This document shows, piece by piece, positions 44,785 through 53,334 of a stretch of 64,000 nt of DNA. The DNA comes from Microbacterium trichothecenolyticum. GTDB taxonomy: Bacteria > Actinomycetota > Actinomycetes > Actinomycetales > Microbacteriaceae. Every line of letters starts with the position of its first letter. Positions within the stretch are counted from its first letter, which is position 1. A program made the translations under genes and the position numbers. Below the pieces are notes generated by a model. That model saw only the letters and a program-made list of their open reading frames with translations. It did no database searches and had not been told where the DNA came from. The DNA is taken from positions 305,678-369,677 of the forward strand of contig NZ_JYJA01000041.1 in NCBI RefSeq assembly GCF_000956465.1. The letters run 5' to 3'.

Positions 44785-45707
44785 GACCAGGGCAGTGCGA
44801 ACTTGACGATCGCCCAGACGAGGTACTTCGCCGTCTCGAAGCCGGCGACGCCGTCGACGCCGAGCGCCGGGTAGCCGTTGCCGCGCGACGCGGTCTGCTC
44901 GTGGCGGACCGCAGCCTGCGTCTTCGCGCCGTCTTCGCCGTCGACGGTGAGGCCGTGGCCGAGCTCGTTGAGAAGCCGCTGGATCAGCGCGACCCACGGC
45001 TTCCCGTAGCGCATCCGGGCGGGCTGTCCGGCGACGTTCTCGGGCTTCGCGCGGAAGCGGAGGAACGCCCAGAGCAGGTAGACGAGCGTCTCCTGGCCGC
45101 CGATGCCGTCGACCTTGATCGTGCCGTAGCCGTTCGCCTTCGCGGCGGTCTGCTCGTGCGCGACGGATGCCTGCGTCTTCGCGCCGTCCTCGCCGTCGCG
45201 TCCCGGGGCGTGCCCGAACGCGATGAGCAAGTCCTGCAGGAAGAGCACCCAGCCGGCCCCGTACAGCTTGCGGGCGGGGAACGCCTCGCCGGCGGTCGAC
45301 GGAAGCGCCTGGCCGACGGTGCGTCCGCCGAGGACTCCGAGCGGGTCGACGGCGGTGCCCGACGGGAACCAGTACGCCTCGAGGTGGAGGTGCGGGCCGG
45401 TGGAGTCCGCGCCGAGCGAGCCGACGTCGCCGAGGAACGTGCCCTCTTCGACGCGTGCGTTCACTGCGATCGGGAACGTCACGTCGGAGTGGTAGTAGAC
45501 GAGGTCGAGCCCGTTCGAGTACGCGACCGTGCAGAAGTTCCCGCCGAGCGAGGACTTCCCCTTGCGGCGCACGAACCCGGTGCCGGATGCCCTGATGTCG
45601 GAGCCCCGCGGCACGCCGAAGTCGAGCCCGAGGTGCTTGCGCCCGTTGGGGCGCGGGTCACCGAATCGGCCGCCGATGGTGCTCGCGGCGAAAGGGAGAG
45701 GGAGCAT
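44781..45707 (-). CDS. M23-family endolysin with two peptidoglycan-binding repeats
   Basis: 308-aa lysis enzyme. Residues ~1-130 are an M23 metallopeptidase (LytM/lysostaphin type): zinc ligands in KHLGLDFG and GPHLHLE. Two similar repeats follow (~150-215 and ~230-300), each with W-x-x-x-x-Q-x-L-L-x-x-x-G-H, then DGEDGAKTQA and DG--G-ET, a peptidoglycan-binding pattern. No signal peptide, so holin-dependent. It should cut peptide cross-bridges of the cell wall. AAAGGAAC precedes the ATG. Confidence 0.9.
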   Translation of the reverse strand: MLPLPFAASTIGGRFGDPRPNGRKHLGLDFGVPRGSDIRASGTGFVRRKGKSSLGGNFCTVAYSNGLDLVYYHSDVTFPIAVNARVEEGTFLGDVGSLGADSTGPHLHLEAYWFPSGTAVDPLGVLGGRTVGQALPSTAGEAFPARKLYGAGWVLFLQDLLIAFGHAPGRDGEDGAKTQASVAHEQTAAKANGYGTIKVDGIGGQETLVYLLWAFLRFRAKPENVAGQPARMRYGKPWVALIQRLLNELGHGLTVDGEDGAKTQAAVRHEQTASRGNGYPALGVDGVAGFETAKYLVWAIVKFALPWS

Positions 45708-45729
45708 GGTGCTGTTCCTTTCATGACGA

Positions 45730-45753
45730 AGCCCCCGGCGATCGCCGGGGGCT
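45730..45753. terminator. Perfect 24-nt palindrome before the endolysin gene
   Basis: AGCCCCCGGCGA and its exact reverse complement with no loop. It lies between the fibre-gene stop (45771) and the endolysin start (45707), overlapping the zone where late transcription could be attenuated before lysis genes. Confidence 0.6.
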
Positions 45754-45770
45754 ATGGGGTGTGCGGACGG

Positions 45771-46580
45771 TCAGCGGACCCTGCGCCACGTGCCGTCGAC
45801 CTTGCGCCAACGGATGCTCCGCCGCCACACGCCGCTGATCTTGCGCCAGCGGATCAAGTCGCGGTATGAACCGCCGGTCTTGATGCGACCGTTCGGGAGA
45901 GTGCGCAGCGAGAACGTGGCCGACCACCCGGACCAGCCGACGCCGTACGCGTCCGACTTGATGCGCACGTAGTAGTCGAGGCCCGGAAGCAGGAGCGGGC
46001 CGGGGCCTGCGCCAAGCCCGTTTCCCTGAGGGTTCGTGTACGAATTCGGGCCGTTGCCGGGCGCACCTGTGCCGTCCTGCCAGACGAGAGCGCTACCCGC
46101 GGCACCCGGAACGCCGAGCCACCATTCTGCGATGTCGGCGGTGATCGCCGCACCGTGCGTCGCCCCACGGTTGTAGTCGACGCCGAACGACTGGTGCGTC
46201 AGAGTTCCCGCCCGCAAGCGGAGGTTGTTCGGCGCATCCGGTGGCGATGCAGGCGGGGTGGGGTTCTCCCGCGTGAACGTCATCGTGTGGGTCGTCGGAC
46301 CGCCGAGGCCGGACGTGCCCGTGTAGTTCAGGGTGAACGACACCGTCTGCGTGCCGTAGTTCGCCGTCCACGCGCCGAACAGGATGCCGGGCGCACCTTT
46401 CGATCCTGTCGGCCATGCGGTCGACCCACCGACACCGACGCCGTTGACAACGCCGGACCAGCCCAACCCGCCCGAGTTCGTCGTCGAGTAGCCGCCGTAA
46501 ACGTAGAAGCGGACCGTCGTTCCGTCGAAGTCGATTCGCATCTGGCCGGCCGCGCCGGTCGCTCTGTCCGAGTAGACCAT
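45771..46580 (-). CDS. Fibre/baseplate protein with fibronectin-like domain and RW-rich tail repeat
   Basis: 269-aa protein, rich in Gly, Thr and Tyr, beta-structured (DGTTVRFYVYGGYS). A fibronectin-III-like domain spans ~118-235 (SPPDAPNNLRLRAG, YYVRIKSDAYGVGWSGWS). The last 30 residues contain a tandem repeat of IRWRKxxGxWRR. Probably an adhesin-like part of the tail tip. Confidence 0.72.
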   Translation of the reverse strand: MVYSDRATGAAGQMRIDFDGTTVRFYVYGGYSTTNSGGLGWSGVVNGVGVGGSTAWPTGSKGAPGILFGAWTANYGTQTVSFTLNYTGTSGLGGPTTHTMTFTRENPTPPASPPDAPNNLRLRAGTLTHQSFGVDYNRGATHGAAITADIAEWWLGVPGAAGSALVWQDGTGAPGNGPNSYTNPQGNGLGAGPGPLLLPGLDYYVRIKSDAYGVGWSGWSATFSLRTLPNGRIKTGGSYRDLIRWRKISGVWRRSIRWRKVDGTWRRVR

Positions 46581-46589
46581 GCTGTCCCC

Positions 46590-47261
46590 TTAGAGAATCT
46601 GGTCGTAGGTGTCGCCGTCTTCGCCGAGCGCGTTCGACGGCGCGCCGGTCCCGAACAGGAACCCCAGGTTGCTGCGCGCGCCAGCCTTCGTCGTGGCCGC
46701 GGTCCCCCCCTGAGAGATCCCGACGGTGCCGCCGAAGTTCAGGCCGGTGGTCGGCGCGATGTTCGTGAACGGGAGTCCACCTGACGTGTTGGACGCGTCG
46801 GCCGCGAGCTGCTTCCGGGCGAGTTCCACCGCGCCGTCGGGCAGGGTCGGAGCGATCGGGCTCGAGGCGGGCGTGCCAATGGCGACGTCGACGACGAAAT
46901 CGACCTCGATCGAACTGCCGTCGAGCGCGGGGTCGGGCTGCCGGCAGTAGATGATGTCGATGCGAGGGTTGATGCCGTCGCTCGGGTTGGTGTCGATCGA
47001 GTCCCCCTGCGGGAGCCCGACGATGTACGCGCCACCGGTCGCCGCTCGCGTGATGACGATTCCGCCCGCGGACACGTGATAGCGCATCGCGCCGGGGTCG
47101 CCGCTCACCACGAGGTGGTCCGAGCCGAGGCGGCCCGTTTCGGCGACGCCCGGCGACGACTGCTTGAAGAGTACGGCGAGCGCTCGTCGGAAGCCGACTG
47201 CTGTCGTTCCGTCCAGGTCGTCGTTGAGGTCGATTGCGAGGCCAGCTGCAGTAGTGACCAT
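46590..47261 (-). CDS. Tail fibre-like protein
   Basis: 223-aa protein. N-terminal beta domain with HVSAGGIVITRAATGGAYIV, middle section with PRIDIIYCRQPDP, and a C-terminal GTVGISQGGTAATTKAGA segment, the small repeat characteristic of phage tail fibres. The ATG (47261) overlaps the preceding stop (TGATG); three GTGs just upstream are alternative starts. Confidence 0.75.
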   Translation of the reverse strand: MVTTAAGLAIDLNDDLDGTTAVGFRRALAVLFKQSSPGVAETGRLGSDHLVVSGDPGAMRYHVSAGGIVITRAATGGAYIVGLPQGDSIDTNPSDGINPRIDIIYCRQPDPALDGSSIEVDFVVDVAIGTPASSPIAPTLPDGAVELARKQLAADASNTSGGLPFTNIAPTTGLNFGGTVGISQGGTAATTKAGARSNLGFLFGTGAPSNALGEDGDTYDQIL

Positions 47262-48124
47262 CACCACCACGCTCCTTCCGGGTAGTCGATGATGAGGCGC
47301 GCGCCGAGGCGCGGGTTGTCCGGCGTGAACCGGTAGCCACGGGTCTGGCCGCCGTCAACTGGTGCCCACCCGGCCTCTGTCAAGTTGATGGACACGTCGG
47401 CTCCGTCGAGTGATGCGCGCCCTCCTGTGAACGGGGAGAGCGTGAGGGTCTGCCCGGCGGCTACAGCGCCCTCGTAGGTGATGACGTAGTCCTCGGATCG
47501 GATCGTGAAACCGTCCAGCGGCCCGGTCACTTTGAACGACGGGAGGTAGTCCGCCGTGCCCGGGTTGTAGAGCCGGAAGACACCCGGGAAGTCGACGCCG
47601 CCCCGCTCGCCGAAGTTGATCGAGCCATCCACGGTCGGGAAGAACATGCCGCCCTTGGGCTGCAACACGGCGTCGACGGTGCGTGTGAGAGTGCGGCCGT
47701 ACTTCCGCGGGTCCGCAGCCCACACGGTGAACCCGATGTCGGTGAGGCGCAGGTCACGGCGATTCGGCCGGACACGCACCTTCCCCCGGACCTTCGCGTT
47801 TCGAAGCGACAGCCACCGGCCGGCGTGGAACACGCGGAACCCGAGGTCGAGCTTCTTCGCCAGCCCGGTCGCCCAGGTGCGCACGTCGAGCTCAGCCCAC
47901 TCAGGGGACGACGCATCCGCCAGGAGCGACACCGGGAACCGTCGCGGCCCCAGCGTCACCTCCGTCGGGTCATACGCGCCGTCCCCATCGGGGGCGGACT
48001 CTTCGTCGAACTCCGTCTCAGCGGAGTCCCACCACTCGTCGAGGCCGTTCTCTGCGATCCACAGCTTGCCGTTGCGACCACCGTCTGCACGGCGACCGCC
48101 GACGTCGAGCATCAGAACGCCCAT
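47261..48124 (-). CDS. Distal tail protein (Dit-like)
   Basis: 287-aa protein following the tape measure, the usual place of Dit. N-terminal half contains RFPVSLLADASSPEWAELD, RVFHAGRWLSLRNAKV and FTVWAADPRKYG, similar to siphovirus distal tail proteins; C-terminal part has a galectin-like strand pattern (GVDFPGVFRLYNPGTAD). Overlaps tape measure end by 13 bp. GGAGGAAC precedes the ATG at 48124. Confidence 0.75.
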   Translation of the reverse strand: MGVLMLDVGGRRADGGRNGKLWIAENGLDEWWDSAETEFDEESAPDGDGAYDPTEVTLGPRRFPVSLLADASSPEWAELDVRTWATGLAKKLDLGFRVFHAGRWLSLRNAKVRGKVRVRPNRRDLRLTDIGFTVWAADPRKYGRTLTRTVDAVLQPKGGMFFPTVDGSINFGERGGVDFPGVFRLYNPGTADYLPSFKVTGPLDGFTIRSEDYVITYEGAVAAGQTLTLSPFTGGRASLDGADVSINLTEAGWAPVDGGQTRGYRFTPDNPRLGARLIIDYPEGAWW

Positions 48125-51100
48125 CGAAGTTCCTCCACGAGAGTGTCGCGCTGCTCCTGCGGGGTCTCCCCCGGAAGCAGCGGCATGGTGACGTTGACGG
48201 TGTTCCCGCCGGCGGCGAGGCCGGCCGGGTTGCCCTCGGCGTCGGTGGTGAACGGGAGACGGGTCGAGCGCGCGACGTTCATGCTCGTCGCCAGGCCCGC
48301 GCTGATGCCGGTGCCGAGCGACGTGCCGAACTCGCCGCGGATCTCGTCGGCCATGCTCGAGACGCGCGACTTCACCCGGCCGAAGCCGGCGTTGAGGCCG
48401 CGTTCGAGGCCGCCCATGATCCACCGACCGGCCGGAACGAGAAGCTGCCGGTCGTACGACGCGGGGCCCTTGTTGGCCTTGATCCAGCCGGCGATACCGC
48501 CGATGAAGGACTGCACGCCGGTGTACGCCGTCCGCAGTCCCGAGAGGAAGCCGCTCATGATCGACGTACCGGCACCCATGATGAGGTTGAACGGGTTCGG
48601 GAACGCGCCGGTGATCTTGCCCTTCACGGTTCCCATGACGGTTTCGACGCCGCCGACCTGACCGTCTGCGCCCGTCTTGAATCCGGCGATCGTCTGTCCA
48701 CCGTGGCTCTTGAGCCATTCGCCCGAACCCGCGGCTCCGCGCTCGACTGCGCCCTTCGCGCCACGCACCGACGTTTCGACGTTCGGCATCCCGAGCGTGA
48801 TGCCCTGCGCGAGCCCGCGGGAGAACCCGCCACCGCCCGCGCCGCCTGCCGCCTCGATCTCGATGCCTAGCAGGCGCAGGTTCTCAGCGACCTTCGTCTT
48901 CACCTCGGGTGGCAGGTCCGAGCCGAGGAACTGCTTCCACATCTCGTTTCCGGCCGCCGGGCCCTTCAACGTGAACTCGGTGTTGAGCGCCGCGGTCATG
49001 CGCGAGACGGCGTCGGCCGAAGACTCACCGGCACCCATCATCAGGGAGTCGATGTACTTGCTGCCGTGCTTGGTGCCGGTGTCGGCCCAGAACGCGTCCC
49101 AGTCCTCAGCCCACTTGAAGAGGTCACCCGTCCAGCCACCGTCGCCGATGATGTCCTTCGTGATCTCGTTCAGCTTCTTGTCGTCCCAGATCCACGACCA
49201 GTCCTCCATCGCCTTGCCGGCGACGGAAGGGATCTCCCAGAGCGCGGTCGCGAGGTTCGCGAGCGGCTTGATCGCGGCCGCCAGACCGTCCATCGCGGCG
49301 ACGAGATTCGGCGACAGGCCCGAAGCCAGGTCGGCCATTTTCGGGCCGATGTCCTCGAGAGCGTCGGCGAGGGTCTGGAAGATCGATGTGGTCGCGGGGC
49401 CCATCGCGGCGACGAAGTCGTTGATCGGCGGGGCCATGTCGCGTACGAACGAATCGACCGCGCCGGTCAGGGACGGCAGGACACGGTCGATCGAGCCCGT
49501 CAGGGAGTCGAGCCCAGGCGTCAGCGCTGCGACCGCGCCGACCGCCGTCGGAAGCACGGTCTGAGCGAGGTTGCCGATGAGTCCGAGCAGGCCACCGAAG
49601 GTGTCGGCGAGCGGCTGCAGCGAGGGACCGATCCGCTCGAGCGCGGCGATGAGTCCCGCCGACAGCCCGTCGAGCCCTGCGGCGACCGCCGGGCTGTTCA
49701 GCGCGTTCGCGATGCCTTCGACGAGCCCGCCGACGAACATGCCGGACGACCCGATGAAGCGCTCGAACGATCCGTCGAGGTCGGCGAAGAGCCGACCGAC
49801 GGCCTTGATGCCGTCCCCGAACGCCTCCATCGCGACCGCCGAGCCGCGGAAGATCGCGGTGAGGCCGCGCTGGAAGTCGGCACCCTTGACGGTGCGCTCC
49901 CACGCCTGCATCATGTCGGCGAACCCGGCGAGCCCGCCTGACCCGGCGGCATCCGCCGCACGCCACAGCCCCTCGAAGACGCCCGCGACGCCGGTCGTGG
50001 CGTCCCAGAGGTCGTACATCGACGAGATCGCGCCTTCCATCCACGTGTCGAGGCGACCGTCGGTGGCGATGCTGGTGAGGAACGCGTCGAACGTGTTCGC
50101 CTGACGCACGAACCAGCCGGCAAGGCGCGGCGTGTACTTCGCGGCGATCTGCGAGAGCGACACGATCGCGCCGGCAAAGCCGTCCGCGCCCGTGCCGAGC
50201 ACACGCCACCCGTCAGCGATGCCAGCGAAGATCGACTCGAGCCGGCCGTTGGCGAGCTCGGTGCCGAACGCCTTCGCGAGCGCGCCGGTGAAGTCGCCGA
50301 CGCCTTCCGAGAGGTTCCGGAACGAGGTCTGCAACTGCGGCATGAGCCCGTTGACGAGGTCGAGGATCGGCTGGCGTGCCCGATCCCAGTAGGTCGTGTT
50401 GATGATGTCGCCGAGTTCGCGCATCCCGTCGGCGAGCGGCGCGAGTTCGGTGCCCGCGTTCCGCCAGGCGACGATGAGGGCGCTGATCGATCCGATCGCG
50501 TTGATGAGCAGGCCGGGCAGGACGAGCAGCGCCGGCGTGATCGAGAACAGCCCTTGACCGATCCCGACGAGTCCCGACACGGCCCCAGCGACGGCGGCGA
50601 GGCCGGTCGTGATGCCGGTGGTCCAGCTGAGGATGCTCGGGAGCGACTTGTCGAGGTTCTTGACGAAGTCGAGCATGTCTTCGGCCCACGTACCGGCGAG
50701 GCGCAGACCCGAGAGCGCCGCGAACGCCGTCGCGGTCTTCACGAGAGCGCCTTCGTTCGCGTGCGCGAAGAACTGCACGATCCGGTCGCGCGCGGTGTAG
50801 CGGAACTGTGCCGCCGCGGCGGCCGTCTGCGCGTTCGCGTGAATCTTCACGTCGTTGCGGCTGGCCTGGTTGACCATGCGCTCGACGGACCGCTTGAACT
50901 CTTCGGGGTTGCGGATCTCGGCGGCGATGCCGACCTTGACGGCCTCCCACTTGTCGAACTCGGTCTGGATCGACTTGCGAAGCTCGACCTTCTTGAGCTT
51001 CGCCTGCGAGACGGTGACCGTCGCGTTGAAGTCGTGAGCGTCGAGGTTAATCATGTGCAACTGGCGCTGCATGTCCTCGCGGATTTTCGCCCGGTCGAGG

Positions 51101-51249
51101 TTGACCTTGTCGACGGTGATCGCGCCTCGGAACTTCTTCGCGAAGTCGTCGAGCTGCTTGCGGAGCAGCTTGTTGAAGTCGCGGGTGTCAGGGAGGACGC
51201 GGATGGAGACGCGGCCGATGTTCCGGCCCGGGTTCATGCTTGACGCCAT
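48112..51249 (-). CDS. Tail tape measure protein
   Basis: 1045-aa protein setting tail length. It begins with a basic coiled-coil region (1-125), then long amphipathic and hydrophobic stretches; hydrophobic helices at ~200-260 and repeated Gly-rich helices after. The C-terminal ~200 residues have the phage tape-measure pattern (FKTGADGQVGGVETVM, GRWIMGGLERGLNAG). At about 0.15 nm per residue (family rule) the tail would be near 155 nm. Confidence 0.9.
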   Translation of the reverse strand: MASSMNPGRNIGRVSIRVLPDTRDFNKLLRKQLDDFAKKFRGAITVDKVNLDRAKIREDMQRQLHMINLDAHDFNATVTVSQAKLKKVELRKSIQTEFDKWEAVKVGIAAEIRNPEEFKRSVERMVNQASRNDVKIHANAQTAAAAAQFRYTARDRIVQFFAHANEGALVKTATAFAALSGLRLAGTWAEDMLDFVKNLDKSLPSILSWTTGITTGLAAVAGAVSGLVGIGQGLFSITPALLVLPGLLINAIGSISALIVAWRNAGTELAPLADGMRELGDIINTTYWDRARQPILDLVNGLMPQLQTSFRNLSEGVGDFTGALAKAFGTELANGRLESIFAGIADGWRVLGTGADGFAGAIVSLSQIAAKYTPRLAGWFVRQANTFDAFLTSIATDGRLDTWMEGAISSMYDLWDATTGVAGVFEGLWRAADAAGSGGLAGFADMMQAWERTVKGADFQRGLTAIFRGSAVAMEAFGDGIKAVGRLFADLDGSFERFIGSSGMFVGGLVEGIANALNSPAVAAGLDGLSAGLIAALERIGPSLQPLADTFGGLLGLIGNLAQTVLPTAVGAVAALTPGLDSLTGSIDRVLPSLTGAVDSFVRDMAPPINDFVAAMGPATTSIFQTLADALEDIGPKMADLASGLSPNLVAAMDGLAAAIKPLANLATALWEIPSVAGKAMEDWSWIWDDKKLNEITKDIIGDGGWTGDLFKWAEDWDAFWADTGTKHGSKYIDSLMMGAGESSADAVSRMTAALNTEFTLKGPAAGNEMWKQFLGSDLPPEVKTKVAENLRLLGIEIEAAGGAGGGGFSRGLAQGITLGMPNVETSVRGAKGAVERGAAGSGEWLKSHGGQTIAGFKTGADGQVGGVETVMGTVKGKITGAFPNPFNLIMGAGTSIMSGFLSGLRTAYTGVQSFIGGIAGWIKANKGPASYDRQLLVPAGRWIMGGLERGLNAGFGRVKSRVSSMADEIRGEFGTSLGTGISAGLATSMNVARSTRLPFTTDAEGNPAGLAAGGNTVNVTMPLLPGETPQEQRDTLVEELRWAF

Positions 51250-51268
51250 GCGCGTCCCCCCTGTTCAG

Positions 51269-52143
51269 TTATTGGCCGAAGAACCCCAGCGCGCCGCTCC
51301 CGAAGAGTTCAGCGAGCGTCTTCGGCTCGGGCGGCGCCTGTTTGGCGCTCGGGTAGGCGATGAGCAGGTCGTCGAGGCTGGTGCCCGACGACAGGCCGGC
51401 GATGATGCCGGCGATGAGGTTGTGGGTGCGCGCCGCGATGACAGCGGTCGCATCCCAGCCCTGCAACTCAGGCGTGCCGCCACGTTCGGCGAACACACGC
51501 GAGTGAGGGTTGCGCACGAGTTGTTCGGTGAGGACGACGACGTGCCAAGCGGACTCTTTGCCCGCCCACACGTCGTCGATCCGCACCTGGTAGAACTCGG
51601 CGAGGTCGGCGCGCAGGGCCCCGAGAGTGTCGAGTTCGTCGATCAGTTCCCGGAGCCGCGCGATTCCCCCAGGTCGGCCTGGTAGGTCGAGAACAGCGCC
51701 ATGAACGTCTCTTCGGCGCTGTCGCCGTTGCCGACGCGCTCCGACCACTCGACGTACGCGTCGACGTCGACCGCGATGCTCTCGGCCCAGTCGTCGATGG
51801 ACTCGACGAACTTCTGCAGCTTCTGGAAGTCCTCGATGTCCTCGGGCTTCGTGAGGTCGTAGTCCAGCGTCTCGCGGTCGAACGCGCCGGACTTCATGGC
51901 CTCGAGCGACAGGTTGTGGAACGCGTTGCGGTGCCCGAGGCGGAACCGGTGCGCGGGGCGCAGCTCGGGGAGCTCAGCGAGCAGGGCGCGGCGCAGCTCT
52001 TCGCGCTCGATCACCATGTCGGCGGCCTCGGAGGGCGTGGGCGGCGTCTCGACGACCTCGTCGACGACGGGTGCCGGCTTCGGGGCGGCCGGCTTGCGGG
52101 TACGGGGGGCGGCGGGCTTCTTCGCGGCGGATGCAGCAGTCAT
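51269..52143 (-). CDS. Tail assembly chaperone long form, by -1 frameshift (G-T type)
   Basis: Predicted 291-aa fusion: codons from 52143 down to 51667, then a slip of one base back and reading on from 51667 to the stop at 51269. The downstream frame lies exactly -1 relative to the upstream frame, has no good start of its own, and continues through IARLRELIDELDTLG to GALGFFGQ. Position between major tail protein and tape measure is where siphophages make G and GT chaperones that wrap the tape measure. Evidence is architecture and slip site, not expression. Confidence 0.8.
51643..52143 (-). CDS. Tail assembly chaperone short form (G)
   Basis: 166-aa product ending DLGESRGSGN when no frameshift occurs. 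N-terminal 35 residues are Ala/Lys/Pro-rich, then a globular part (AHRFRLGHRNAFHN, YDLTKPEDIEDFQKLQKF) similar to phage tail-assembly-chaperone families. Ribosome binding site AAAGAGG lies inside the copied motif at 52145-52156. Upstream terminator at 52199-52240. Confidence 0.82.
   Translation of the reverse strand: MTAASAAKKPAAPRTRKPAAPKPAPVVDEVVETPPTPSEAADMVIEREELRRALLAELPELRPAHRFRLGHRNAFHNLSLEAMKSGAFDRETLDYDLTKPEDIEDFQKLQKFVESIDDWAESIAVDVDAYVEWSERVGNGDSAEETFMALFSTYQADLGESRGSGN
51664..51670 (-). promoter_or_regulatory. Slippery sequence for -1 frameshift
   Basis: On the minus strand the zero frame reads CTG GGG GAA; a five-G run followed by AA lets the P-site Gly tRNA re-pair after a -1 slip and the reading goes on as GGA ATC GCG. 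It lies 7 codons before the short-form stop at 51643-51645. Confidence 0.72.
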
Positions 52144-52144
52144 G

Positions 52145-52189
52145 GGTGGCAGACCTCTTTCGGATACGTGGTGGAGCGGTGGCAGACCT
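52145..52189 (-). repeat. Two copies of AGGTCTGCCACC before the chaperone gene
   Basis: Exact 12-nt copies on the minus strand at 52145-52156 (overlapping the ribosome binding site) and 52178-52189, 33 nt apart. The related AGGTCTGCGAAA precedes the gene at 54999 and GGGTCTGCGAAA precedes the major tail gene near 52885. Confidence 0.55.
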
Positions 52190-52198
52190 AGGGATGGA

Positions 52199-52240
52199 GG
52201 GGGTCGCGAGCGGGTCTGCGATTCTGCACTCGCGACCCCC
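52199..52240 (-). terminator. Hairpin between major tail protein and chaperone genes
   Basis: 12-bp perfect stem GGGGGTCGCGAG/CTCGCGACCCCC (52199-52210 / 52229-52240) with an 18-nt loop, 12 bp past the major tail stop. Likely a partial terminator that lowers expression of downstream genes relative to the abundant tail-tube protein. Confidence 0.7.
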
Positions 52241-52252
52241 GGTCGGGGTGGC

Positions 52253-52858
52253 TCAGGGCGTGACGGGCGCGCTGAGGCCGGTCTTGAAGATCTCGAACAG
52301 GACGGGGCGGCCGTCGACGGCCGGGATGATCTCTTCGGGCGCGCCGAGCATGGTGCCCGACAGCGGAAGCTCGAAGAAGTTCGCGATGTCGACGCTCGGG
52401 GCGTCGCCCAGCGTGATCTCGACGTTCGGCAGCCAGAAGCCGAGCGCGCCGGACGAGTCCTTGAAGTACAGGAACACGGCGATCTCGGACGGGATCGACG
52501 AGGTGACCTTGTAACCGCCGGTGTCCTCGTTGAACTCGCCGTTGAACGCGAGGTCGAGGGTGTCGGAGTCGAACTGCAGGGCGTTCACGGTGAAGCCCCA
52601 CGTGGTCGCCGACGTCGACGTGCGCACGCCGTCCTCGAGGAAGGTGTTGAGCGATTCCCGCTCGCCGCCCTCCTTGGTGAACGCGATGGTGTTGGCCTCC
52701 GACGTGTGTCCGAGGTTCTTCCACGGGGTCGGGCCGTCCGCGGAGCCGAGCTTGAAGCCGTCGGTGCCGAGCGGCGCGGTCGGGGGCAGTGTGTTGACGG
52801 GAGCGTGGAACACGGTTCCCTTGGCCGGGATGACCAGGCTGGTCTTGTTGGCGGTCAT
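52253..52858 (-). CDS. Major tail (tube) protein
   Basis: 201-aa protein with AGGAGG before the ATG at 52858, the strongest ribosome binding site among the tail genes. Beta-rich sequence with LVIPAKGTVFHAP, TWGFTVNALQFDSDTLDLA and FLYFKDSSGALGFWLPNVE, typical of siphovirus tube proteins with the shared tube/Hcp fold. Followed by a terminator, as expected for a highly made structural protein. Confidence 0.87.
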   Translation of the reverse strand: MTANKTSLVIPAKGTVFHAPVNTLPPTAPLGTDGFKLGSADGPTPWKNLGHTSEANTIAFTKEGGERESLNTFLEDGVRTSTSATTWGFTVNALQFDSDTLDLAFNGEFNEDTGGYKVTSSIPSEIAVFLYFKDSSGALGFWLPNVEITLGDAPSVDIANFFELPLSGTMLGAPEEIIPAVDGRPVLFEIFKTGLSAPVTP

Positions 52859-52917
52859 CAGGTTCCTCCTGGGTAGGTTTCGCAGACCCATCCCGCCGGC
52901 GGCGGGCGCAGAAGGGG

Positions 52918-53334
52918 TTAGTGGACCTTGGCGGTGATGGAGAATGCGCCCTGGTAGTGGCGCACCGCCTTGTTGTTCATCAGGACTTCGCCCGAGGCGG
53001 GCATGAAGGCGTCGAGGTCGTCGACCGACTCGATCGCGCCGACGCCGGGAATGATCGACTCTTCGGGGTCGTCGTCCCACGCGTGGATGACGGCGTACAC
53101 GAACGCGGCGCGGTCGAACGCGCCGGCAGGATCGAGGAAGAGGTTGACGGTGAGCGTGACCGACCACACGTCCTCGCCGTTCCCGTTCTGCTGGATCACG
53201 GCAGAGTGGGTGGCGATCGGGATGTCGTCGAACGAGCCCACGTCGAGGTCGCTGTATGCGACCCACGGTTCGGGCAGGTCGCGGGTGAACAACGACTGGA
53301 AGAGCTTGCCGGCGTTGAGTAGTCGCTTAGTCAA
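52918..53334 (-). CDS. Tail terminator protein
   Basis: 138-aa protein directly before the tube gene, where the tail terminator (capping the tube and joining the head) sits. Segments DIPIATHSAVIQQNG, VWSVTLTVNLFLDP and FVYAVIHAWDDDP match that family. It begins at a TTG (53334) with an 8-bp overlap with the upstream gene; the start is weakly supported. Confidence 0.78.
   Translation of the reverse strand: MTKRLLNAGKLFQSLFTRDLPEPWVAYSDLDVGSFDDIPIATHSAVIQQNGNGEDVWSVTLTVNLFLDPAGAFDRAAFVYAVIHAWDDDPEESIIPGVGAIESVDDLDAFMPASGEVLMNNKAVRHYQGAFSITAKVH

Noticed and set aside
51269..51748. Independent 159-aa gene downstream of the chaperone
   Set aside because: Its only start lies deep in the other gene and the first 30 residues are Arg-rich out-of-frame sequence; -1 frameshift explains the frame better.
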